Shown: positions 1 to 5,207 of the stretch, piece by piece | Numbering within the stretch: position 1 is the first letter of the stretch | Layout: each line of letters begins with the position of its first letter | Assembly (NCBI GenBank): GCA_011375275.1 | Contig: DRLW01000387.1 | Location: 1 to 5,207 of the forward strand | DNA: 5,207 bases | Origin: Bacteroidota bacterium | GTDB taxonomy: Bacteria; Zhuqueibacterota; Zhuqueibacteria; Zhuqueibacterales; Geothermadaptataceae | Direction of reading: 5' to 3' | Program-made: the position numbers and the translations under genes | The notes under the pieces: model-generated | Database searches by the model: none | What the model saw: the letters and a program-made list of their open reading frames with translations, nothing else | What the model was told of the DNA's origin: nothing

Positions 1-1683
1 CCACTTGATCAGCCCGCCGACGAAAATTGCGGCTGTGGCGCTGAAGGGCAGATACATGCCCACGGCGATCAGCATGGGCGAGGGCGAGTTGATCAGGATC
101 AGCCCGACAGCGAGAAACATGCCGGCGATGACCAGCGGCCAGGCCATCTCACCACCGACGATGCCTTGTGCCATCAGTGCCATCAGGCCGGCCTGCGGTG
201 CGGGCAGTTGCTGGCTGCCGATGGTATAGGCATTGTGCATCCACTGCATCGGAAAGGCGAGCAAAAGCGAGGCGATGATCACGCCGATGATCTCACCGAT
301 CTCCATTTTCCACGGCGTGCCGCCGAGAATGTGGCCGACTTTGAGGTCCTGCATCATATCACCGGAAATCCCGGCTGCGCAGCAGACAACACCGGCGACA
401 CCGAGAACCGCTGCAATGCCAGGCAGGCCGGTCACACCGATCATCACCATAAGCACCGCGGCGATGAGCAGCGAGGACAGGGTCAGCCCGCTGATCGGGT
501 TGTTCGAACTGCCGACAACACCGACGAGATAGCCGGCTACGGCTGCGAAGAAAAAGCCGAGAATGATCATCAGGACGGTAAGCACGACCGAGCCGCCAAA
601 CGAGCTGCTGAAGTGCAGATACAGGAAATACAGCGGGATGGCCAGCGCGATAATGGCGATGACGATTTTCTTGAAATCGATATCGATCTCCAGCCTGCTG
701 ACCTCATCGCTGTGTTCGCGGGATTTGGCGATATCGCTGATCGCTTTGGTGATGCCGGTGATCAGGGTGGTGCGCATGGAGTACAGGGTGTAAAAAGCCG
801 CGACGATCATGGTACCCACAGCCAGCGGGCGGATTTGCCGGAACCAGACCTCCTCGGCAACGGCGAGCCAGCTATTGGCAGCCGCCATTTCAGCCAAAGC
901 GGGGTTGAGATAAACCCCGGCCGGCACGAGAAACATCCAGCCGAGAACCGCGCCGGCAAACAGAACGGCGGAAACACGCATGCCGACGATAAAACCAACG
1001 CCGACCAGCGCCGGCGAGGCTGCTGGAGATTCGAAAAAGAAACCGCCGCTGTAGGAAATTTTCGTACCTAAAAGTTCGATCTTCGACTGCGCCATGGTGG
1101 TAAAGGTTTTGGCAGAATCCTGTACAAACTGGATACCGCGCGAGTTTTTGAACAGCTCCCAGATGGCCGCAATACCCATGCTGTAGAACACGTATTTGGC
1201 GCCGGTCTGGCCGCCCTGCCCTGCCTTGACGATCTCAGCAGCAGCGACGCTTTCCGGAAAGGGCAAATCTTCAGACTCAGTCACCAGCGAGCGGCGCAGG
1301 ATGATGACGAACAGAACGCCGAGCAGGCCACCGATGAGCATGATCGCGGCGCTGAGGAAGTAGTTGAGCTCCGTCCAGACCTCGGCCATGATAAAGGCCG
1401 GGATGGTGAAAATTGCCCCGGCGACCAGAGCTTCACCCACCGAGGCCGTGGTTCTGGCGATGTTTTCTTCGAGAATGGTGCCGCCCATGATGCGCAGCGC
1501 TGCCATGGCAACAACTGCGGCCGGGAAAATTGCCGAGACAGTCAGCCCGGCTTTCATGCCGACGTAGGCGTTGGCCGTACCGAGCACCAGCGCCATGAGC
1601 ACCCCGAGTACCATCGCGCGAACGGTCAATTCCTTGAGTTCGCTGTCGGCTGGTACGTAGGGTTTGAACGCTTTTTTGTCCAT
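1..1683 (-). CDS. OPT-family oligopeptide transporter, C-terminus cut by window edge
   Basis: Translating the minus strand from the ATG at 1683-1681 gives 561 codons with no stop, running off the window at base 1. It is a polytopic inner-membrane protein of the OPT family, prokaryotic branch, whose members are thought to import peptides or related chelates coupled to protons. Family signatures seen are NAYVGMKAGLTVS (residues 38-50), LPFPESVAAAE (140-150), SSNNPISGLT (392-401), and GDMMQDLKVG followed by LGGTPWKMEIGE (441-464). Many hydrophobic segments alternate with short loops, for example 22-36, 47-62, 108-129, 223-254, 338-355, 363-390 and 402-435. Prokaryotic relatives are usually somewhat longer than 561 residues, so probably only the last helices and the tail are missing. 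The start is supported by GGAGGG four bases upstream and by the family-typical N-terminus (YVPADSELKELTVRAMVLG). The real substrate cannot be read from sequence. A 254-bp gap separates it from the cyclase, so it is probably transcribed independently. Family assignment is very secure. Confidence 0.95.
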   Translation of the reverse strand, partial: MDKKAFKPYVPADSELKELTVRAMVLGVLMALVLGTANAYVGMKAGLTVSAIFPAAVVAMAALRIMGGTILEENIARTTASVGEALVAGAIFTIPAFIMAEVWTELNYFLSAAIMLIGGLLGVLFVIILRRSLVTESEDLPFPESVAAAEIVKAGQGGQTGAKYVFYSMGIAAIWELFKNSRGIQFVQDSAKTFTTMAQSKIELLGTKISYSGGFFFESPAASPALVGVGFIVGMRVSAVLFAGAVLGWMFLVPAGVYLNPALAEMAAANSWLAVAEEVWFRQIRPLAVGTMIVAAFYTLYSMRTTLITGITKAISDIAKSREHSDEVSRLEIDIDFKKIVIAIIALAIPLYFLYLHFSSSFGGSVVLTVLMIILGFFFAAVAGYLVGVVGSSNNPISGLTLSSLLIAAVLMVMIGVTGLPGIAAVLGVAGVVCCAAGISGDMMQDLKVGHILGGTPWKMEIGEIIGVIIASLLLAFPMQWMHNAYTIGSQQLPAPQAGLMALMAQGIVGGEMAWPLVIAGMFLAVGLILINSPSPMLIAVGMYLPFSATAAIFVGGLIKW

Positions 1684-1687
1684 AATT

Positions 1688-1693
1688 CCCTCC
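1688..1693 (-). promoter_or_regulatory. Ribosome-binding site of the OPT transporter
   Basis: The minus strand reads GGAGGG here, then four bases (AATT), then the ATG at 1683-1681. This near-ideal Shine-Dalgarno match fixes the transporter start and suggests efficient translation. Confidence 0.85.
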
Positions 1694-1719
1694 GGTTCTG
1701 TTGGTTCGCAAACGGGAAA

Positions 1720-1740
1720 CGGTGGCTGGTAGCGTCACCG
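1720..1740 (-). other. Predicted hairpin in the OPT transporter 5' leader
   Basis: The minus strand can fold as CGGTG-(AC bulge)-GCT, loop ACC, AGC-CACCG. This is a five-pair outer stem plus three inner pairs, interrupted by a two-base bulge. It lies about 26 bases upstream of the Shine-Dalgarno sequence and downstream of the putative promoter, so it would be in the mRNA leader. No U-tract follows, so it is not an intrinsic terminator as it stands. It matches no riboswitch class I recognise and may be chance. Confidence 0.3.
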
Positions 1741-1749
1741 GAAAATTTG

Positions 1750-1777
1750 GCCTGTAACAGGAAATATGACGCCTGTA
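1750..1777. repeat. Pair of GCCTGTA direct repeats, 21 bp apart, one inside a palindrome
   Basis: GCCTGTA occurs at 1750-1756 and again at 1771-1777, a start-to-start spacing of exactly 21 bp, or two turns of the helix. The first copy continues into the palindrome CCTGT-A-ACAGG (1751-1761). The second continues as GCCTGTATAACA, which resembles the first copy (GCCTGTAACA) with two extra bases. Same-face spacing close to a predicted promoter is what a dimeric or cooperatively binding regulator site would look like. The regulator is unknown, and chance is possible for a 7-bp repeat. Confidence 0.35.
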
Positions 1778-1802
1778 TAACAAAAAATTAGCTGCAAACC
1801 AA
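1774..1802 (-). promoter_or_regulatory. Possible sigma70-type promoter of the OPT transporter
   Basis: On the minus strand TTGGTT (1802-1797) and TATACA (1779-1774) are separated by exactly 17 bases of AT-rich DNA containing a run of six T. The match is moderate: the first three bases of the -35 box and the first four of the -10 box fit consensus. Transcription would begin near 1767, giving a leader of roughly 84 nt. The -10 box overlaps the second GCCTGTA repeat. E. coli consensus may not apply in this organism, so this is a candidate only. Confidence 0.35.
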
Positions 1803-1937
1803 ACAGAAAAAGATGAATGAGAAGGCGGGGCAGGAGAGCAATGGCAGGTTTTGTGAACAGGCCGGAAAGAATTTTTCTGCCTGCAGAAGGTAAAAAATCA
1901 AGGTGCCGGCGTGTTATCGCTGAAGTACTGCACGGAC

Positions 1938-4043
1938 TTATTTCGAGGTAAATTCATACACCCCGTCCCAATCAGCCGGCGGCGGCATTTCGATGAAGTC
2001 GAGACAGCGGCGTGTGTACACGCGCGAGGGGCCGTCGGAGGGGAAGTAGTGCAGCACACGTTTGAACTGTTTGAGGGCCTCGTACCAGCGCTGCTGTTTG
2101 TAGAGCTCAAGGGCTTTGGTGTACACACCGATGAGCAGGTCGTATTCGATGTCCGGGATCGGTTCCATGCTGCGCAGCTCGTAGATTTTGACGGGTTTTT
2201 TCTTGCCCTTGACCCGCACCAGGTCGAGCTCGCGCGCGATGGCTTTTTCCTGCGCCATGCGATAGGTCGCTTCCGAAATGATGATCGAAGTCCAGTACTG
2301 CTTGTTGGCGCCTTCGAGACGGGCGCCGAGGTTGACCTCGTCGCCGATCACGGTGTAGTCGAAGAGCTGCTGTGAACCGAGGTTGCCGACGATCATCGGG
2401 CCGGTGTTGATGCCGATACCGATCTGAAAATAATCGCGCGAATCCTGTGACCAGCGCCGCTGCAGATCGCGCAGGCTGGCGATCATTTCGCAGGCTGTGG
2501 CGCAGGCGCGTTCGGCGTGATTGCCGATATCCACAGGAGCACCGTACACAGCCATGATTTCATCGCCGACGAACTTGTCCAGGGTGCCGAGATGCTTGAT
2601 GATGATTTCGGTCATGGCAGTGAGGTATTCATTCAGGCTGTACACCACCATCTCCGGCGTATGCCGTTCGGAAAAGGTGGTGAAGCTGCGGATGTCCGAA
2701 AACAGCACGGTGAGCACTTTTTTCTGGCCGCCGTATTCGGGTTCTTCTCCGCTCTCCAGCATGCTGTCCACAACGCTTGGCGCAACATATTGCTGAAAGG
2801 TTTTGCGCACCCGTCCTTTTTCGCGCCGTTCGATCACCACCTGCTGCACAACGCCGCCGACATAGGCGAGCAGGATAGCCATGGCCGGTGAAATGACATC
2901 CATCCAGAGCTGCATTTCCACAAAGGACCAATAACTCAAGGCTGCGAACAGGCCGGCGAGCAGGCTGACGAAGAGCAGGCCGAGCACAGGCCGGGCGCGC
3001 AGGGCGATGAATGCGGAAAGCAGCGCGAGCACGAGCATGATCAGCATCTGCCAGCGAAAATCGAGCCTGCTGATAAAATCTCCGCGCAGCAGTGTGCTCA
3101 GGGCGTTGGCGTGGGTCTCGACCCCGGGCATCTTCTGTTTGACGCCGTTGTACTCGAAAAACGGCGTGAGTTTGTTGTCCTGCAGGATTTCCGCCGAGGC
3201 ACCGATGAAGACGATTTTATCGCGAAACGTCTGCTCAGGCAGGTGGTACTCATCAAAGATATTGTCGTCATCCTCGCCGATATCAAAGCCGCGGTCATCG
3301 ATCACTTCGACAAAACTGTGGGTCTGGAATGTACCTGCCGGGCCGCGGTAGTTGATGAGCATGGTGTTGGAGTTGATGCGCGGGATACGCAGGCTTCCGA
3401 GATGGTAGGGGCCGCTGCTGGAGGACCCCTGGGGCTTGACACCCATGAGTTTCTCATAGGCGACCAGGCTCAGTGGCGCGAGCAGCTTGTCTTTATAAGG
3501 AAGAAAAAGAAAATATCGCCGGATAAAACCATCCTGATCTTCGAGGGCATTGATCAATCCCCACCCTGCTCCGCTGCGGCGCAGGCCTTCGAAAGGCAGG
3601 ACCAGATCATAATAGTTGCCTTTGTTGACGATGTTCGCACCGTAGAGAACATCGCCGAATTCGCGCGTGGCGCGGAACAGGGCCTGGTCTTCTTCAGGGT
3701 TTTTGTAGTCCGGGTCCGAGAGTTCGAGGTCGAAGAGCACCATGCGGGCGCCGGCGCGTTTCAAGTTAGTGAGTGCGCGCGCAAACAGGGAACGCGGAAA
3801 AGGCCAGCGCGCCGGGATGCTCGTCAGGCTGAGCTCGTCAAAAGCGACGATGACGATATCTGAATCTTCGATATCGACCTCACCGCGCAGCGCAAAGCGC
3901 AGGTCATAGCTCTTGAGCTCAAGGGTTTTGACCGAGGTCAGCTCCGTGGACATCACCGCGATGACAAAAGCCGCAAGCGCTGTGATCGTACCAAAAGCGA
4001 GACGATTTTGTGTCAGTTTTTCGAAAAATTCGCCCATCTGCAC
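1938..4043 (-). CDS. CHASE2-domain class III adenylate cyclase (membrane sensor)
   Basis: A complete 701-residue protein predicted to make cAMP in response to a periplasmic signal. A short cytoplasmic N-terminus leads into a membrane helix (about 15-33). A periplasmic CHASE2 domain follows (about 38-325), with the family motifs IVIVAFDE, WPFPRSLFARAL, GARMVLFDLELSDPD, INYRGPAGTF, DKIVFIGASA and MPGVETHANALSTLL. Three membrane helices follow (about 331-348, 353-374, 380-404), then a helical linker (RKTFQQYVAPSVVDSML, 413-429) and the catalytic domain (about 440-625). Metal-binding Asp450 (LFSDIRSFT) and Asp494 (FVGDEIMA) are present, as are base-selecting Lys490 and Thr564 (FDYTVIGD) and transition-state residues Asn571 and Arg575 (VNLGARLE). 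All six canonical positions are filled, so it should be active; Lys plus Thr is the class IIIb pattern and favours ATP over GTP. The tail (about 632-701) looks like one TPR-like helix pair ending in PPPADWDGVYEF, which I recall in many relatives. The barrel gene lies 138 bp upstream on the same strand. The GTG start at 4043 is chosen over ATG at 4037 because AGGA sits five bases before GTG. The activating ligand is unknown. Confidence 0.96.
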   Translation of the reverse strand: MQMGEFFEKLTQNRLAFGTITALAAFVIAVMSTELTSVKTLELKSYDLRFALRGEVDIEDSDIVIVAFDELSLTSIPARWPFPRSLFARALTNLKRAGARMVLFDLELSDPDYKNPEEDQALFRATREFGDVLYGANIVNKGNYYDLVLPFEGLRRSGAGWGLINALEDQDGFIRRYFLFLPYKDKLLAPLSLVAYEKLMGVKPQGSSSSGPYHLGSLRIPRINSNTMLINYRGPAGTFQTHSFVEVIDDRGFDIGEDDDNIFDEYHLPEQTFRDKIVFIGASAEILQDNKLTPFFEYNGVKQKMPGVETHANALSTLLRGDFISRLDFRWQMLIMLVLALLSAFIALRARPVLGLLFVSLLAGLFAALSYWSFVEMQLWMDVISPAMAILLAYVGGVVQQVVIERREKGRVRKTFQQYVAPSVVDSMLESGEEPEYGGQKKVLTVLFSDIRSFTTFSERHTPEMVVYSLNEYLTAMTEIIIKHLGTLDKFVGDEIMAVYGAPVDIGNHAERACATACEMIASLRDLQRRWSQDSRDYFQIGIGINTGPMIVGNLGSQQLFDYTVIGDEVNLGARLEGANKQYWTSIIISEATYRMAQEKAIARELDLVRVKGKKKPVKIYELRSMEPIPDIEYDLLIGVYTKALELYKQQRWYEALKQFKRVLHYFPSDGPSRVYTRRCLDFIEMPPPADWDGVYEFTSK

Positions 4044-4048
4044 CCGAT

Positions 4049-4052
4049 TCCT
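4049..4052 (-). promoter_or_regulatory. Ribosome-binding site deciding the cyclase GTG start
   Basis: The minus strand reads AGGA, then five bases, then GTG at 4043-4041. The alternative ATG two codons further on (4037-4035) lies eleven bases away, which is long. The spacing therefore favours GTG, giving a protein that begins with the residues Met-Gln-Met-Gly-Glu. The difference is only two residues. Confidence 0.55.
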
Positions 4053-4101
4053 GCCAACAAGCCCCTTTTCCCCGGGGCATGGTATTTCGTGAGCCCGTCC
4101 G

Positions 4102-4123
4102 GATGGCGCGGTTCAGCGCCATC
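4102..4123 (-). other. Perfect 8-bp hairpin between the barrel and cyclase genes
   Basis: GATGGCGC (4102-4109) and GCGCCATC (4116-4123) are exact inverted repeats around a six-base loop. The structure lies 58 bases after the barrel stop codon and 58 bases before the cyclase GTG. Neither strand has a T-run directly after the stem, so it does not meet the usual form of a rho-independent terminator. It could stabilise the upstream mRNA's 3' end, mark a processing site, or act as a weak attenuator. Confidence 0.5.
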
Positions 4124-4181
4124 TCCAAATGCGGGCAAGGTAAGTCTTCGTCTTGAAGAATGCAACGTACTCAGGACGGAA

Positions 4182-5207
4182 TTACAGGCGATATTCGTAC
4201 ATCACGCGTACGGAGCTGTTATTATAGGATGGGTTCCTGCTGATGAAGGCGTTCGTGCTCGTGTCAAAAACTCCGCCGGAATCGGTGTAGTTATAGACCG
4301 TTGCATCGAGCAGGATCAGGTGTTTTTCCTGCAGACGCAGGCTGGCGCCGAAGAGCAGCATGCCCTGCACATAATCCACTTTGCTGATCTGGGTGGTGGC
4401 CGAGGAGGCGCTTTCTCCCTTGCCCGTTGTGTAGCGATAGTTGGCGTAGATGTTCAGTTGGCGCTCGAAGAGCTGGTAGTCCGCCCGCAGGGAAAGGGTG
4501 TTGAAGGTGAACTGGTTCTGGCCGCCGGTGCTCTGGTTGTCGTTGGTGGCAAAAGTCAGGGTTGTGCTGAGGGGAAAGGAAAAAACCGATTTCAGATTGA
4601 ACATTTTCACTGCTGTGACCACATCCTGGGTAGCATCCGGATTGCTGCGACCGGTGATGCGGTCGAAAATGCGCGAGTCGGTGATGGTGAAAATTGCCGT
4701 GTTCTGAATTTGACCCGTGTAAAACCCGTACTGTACGTTCATGTTGACATCGCGTGACAGGTTGTTTTCGCGCAGGTCCAGGGAGCCGCTGGCTGCGGTG
4801 ACATCATTTTTGCGCAGGTAATTGCGCACGGTGAAATTGACCGTGGGCAGATGTGGCGCCGGGTACCATGATACCCCGGCGTTGAGGGTCCGGCGTTCTA
4901 TCTTCGGGTTGCCGTCTGCTTTGCGGAAGTTATCGGTAAAATCATCGTAGCCGAGGTTGAGGAAAAGGCGGTTGTCTTTCAGGTTGATGCGGTCGGTGAT
5001 GGAAAACCCCTGCAGGTTGTTGCGCAGACCGGAGAAACCCTGCGAGATATACTCATTGCCGAATTTTTTCGCAGTGATCTGTATGCTGTTGCGGAAATAG
5101 TTCAATCGCAGGCTGGATTGCCAGGCCAGCGAGGACAGTTTGGTCGGGTCCAGAGGGGTAGTTGTGCTGTTGAGAATCAGCCAGTTTTCAAAGCTGGCCG
5201 GGTCGAA
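4182..5207 (-). CDS. Outer-membrane beta-barrel-like protein, N-terminus beyond window edge
   Basis: The frame is open from the window edge to a TAA at 4184-4182, giving 341 residues of the C-terminal part. No convincing start is visible: the frame continues upstream of the TTG at 5105-5103, with no start context there. The fragment is made almost entirely of alternating polar/hydrophobic segments rich in Tyr, Phe, Asn and Thr, separated by short turns, as in transmembrane beta-strands. Examples, numbered from the edge, are 67-76 (GFSITDRINL), 80-90 (RLFLNLGYDDF), 122-134, 151-162, 231-247, 249-262, 275-293, 295-311 and 331-341. I count roughly 15 such segments. There are no hydrophobic helices or enzyme motifs. 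The end, RVMYEYRL, has the alternation of a last barrel strand but finishes in Leu rather than the usual aromatic. From memory it resembles uncharacterised barrels of FCB-group lineages, so specific function is unknown. The full protein may carry further N-terminal domains. The cyclase follows 138 bp downstream. Confidence 0.75.
   Translation of the reverse strand, partial: FDPASFENWLILNSTTTPLDPTKLSSLAWQSSLRLNYFRNSIQITAKKFGNEYISQGFSGLRNNLQGFSITDRINLKDNRLFLNLGYDDFTDNFRKADGNPKIERRTLNAGVSWYPAPHLPTVNFTVRNYLRKNDVTAASGSLDLRENNLSRDVNMNVQYGFYTGQIQNTAIFTITDSRIFDRITGRSNPDATQDVVTAVKMFNLKSVFSFPLSTTLTFATNDNQSTGGQNQFTFNTLSLRADYQLFERQLNIYANYRYTTGKGESASSATTQISKVDYVQGMLLFGASLRLQEKHLILLDATVYNYTDSGGVFDTSTNAFISRNPSYNNSSVRVMYEYRL

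Noticed and set aside
166..1071. A 301-codon open frame on the plus strand.
   Set aside because: It lies wholly antisense to the OPT transporter, whose frame has clear family motifs. The translation is rich in Asp, His, Arg and Gly with no recognisable domain, as expected from the complement of a high-GC membrane-protein gene.
1848..1866. TGTGAACAGGC considered as a CRP/cAMP-receptor site, because a cyclase is next door.
   Set aside because: Only the TGTGA half is present. The second half (TCACA six bases later) is missing.
1875..1888. A small hairpin (TTCTG/CAGAA) after the cyclase, with A/T runs nearby, considered as a terminator.
   Set aside because: The stem has only five pairs, three of them A-T. 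On the minus strand the T-run (1892-1897) comes before the stem rather than after it.
3111..3863. A 250-codon open frame on the plus strand.
   Set aside because: It is antisense to the CHASE2 region of the cyclase, has a compositionally biased translation and no recognisable motif, and the minus-strand frame is certain.
4061..4078. GCCCC/GGGGC inverted repeat just upstream of the cyclase ribosome-binding site, considered as a translational switch.
   Set aside because: Five base pairs with an eight-base loop and no overlap with the AGGA site. Such short GC repeats are common in this base composition.
4008..4757. A 249-codon open frame on the plus strand spanning the barrel-cyclase gap.
   Set aside because: It overlaps the start of the cyclase and much of the barrel gene antisense. 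Its sequence has no domain, signal peptide or convincing start context.
5103..5105. TTG as the start of the barrel protein.
   Set aside because: The same frame continues upstream to the window edge with barrel-like composition (for example LSSLAWQSSLR), so this codon is an internal Leu and the gene starts outside the window.

Overview
The window holds three genes, all read from the minus strand. In transcription order they are the 3' part of an outer-membrane beta-barrel-like protein (5207 to 4182, cut by the window edge), a complete CHASE2-containing class III adenylate cyclase (4043 to 1938), and an OPT-family oligopeptide transporter whose C-terminus runs off the other edge (1683 to 1). 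The two gaps are 138 bp (4044-4181) and 254 bp (1684-1937). No RNA gene, mobile element, CRISPR array or tandem repeat array was found. The plus strand carries only antisense shadow ORFs.

The organism is a diderm (Gram-negative-type) bacterium with moderately high GC, judged by eye. The barrel-like protein implies an outer membrane, and a CHASE2 sensor is normally periplasmic. From memory, the barrel resembles poorly characterised families in Calditrichota/KSB1-like and other FCB-group lineages. CHASE2 cyclases are also common in deltaproteobacteria, spirochaetes and cyanobacteria. No taxonomic marker is present, so the placement is only an impression.

The centre of interest is the cyclase. 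It has an N-terminal membrane helix, a periplasmic CHASE2 domain with an unusual acidic stretch, three further membrane helices, a helical linker, and a catalytic domain keeping every canonical class III residue. The residue pattern is Lys/Thr (class IIIb), which predicts cAMP synthesis. A short TPR-like tail follows. It lies behind the barrel gene on the same strand, so an envelope protein and a trans-envelope cAMP sensor may be co-expressed. The 138-bp gap has a perfect 8-bp hairpin but no U-tract, so readthrough is possible.

The OPT transporter probably has its own promoter. Its upstream region holds a weak sigma70-like element overlapping a pair of GCCTGTA repeats spaced exactly 21 bp, one of them inside a small palindrome. 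A leader hairpin and a strong GGAGGG ribosome-binding site follow. A local transcription factor could act there, possibly one responding to cAMP, but no canonical CRP site is visible. I see plausible biology but no clear evidence of a wholly new system; the best leads are the barrel-cyclase pairing and the acidic CHASE2 segment.
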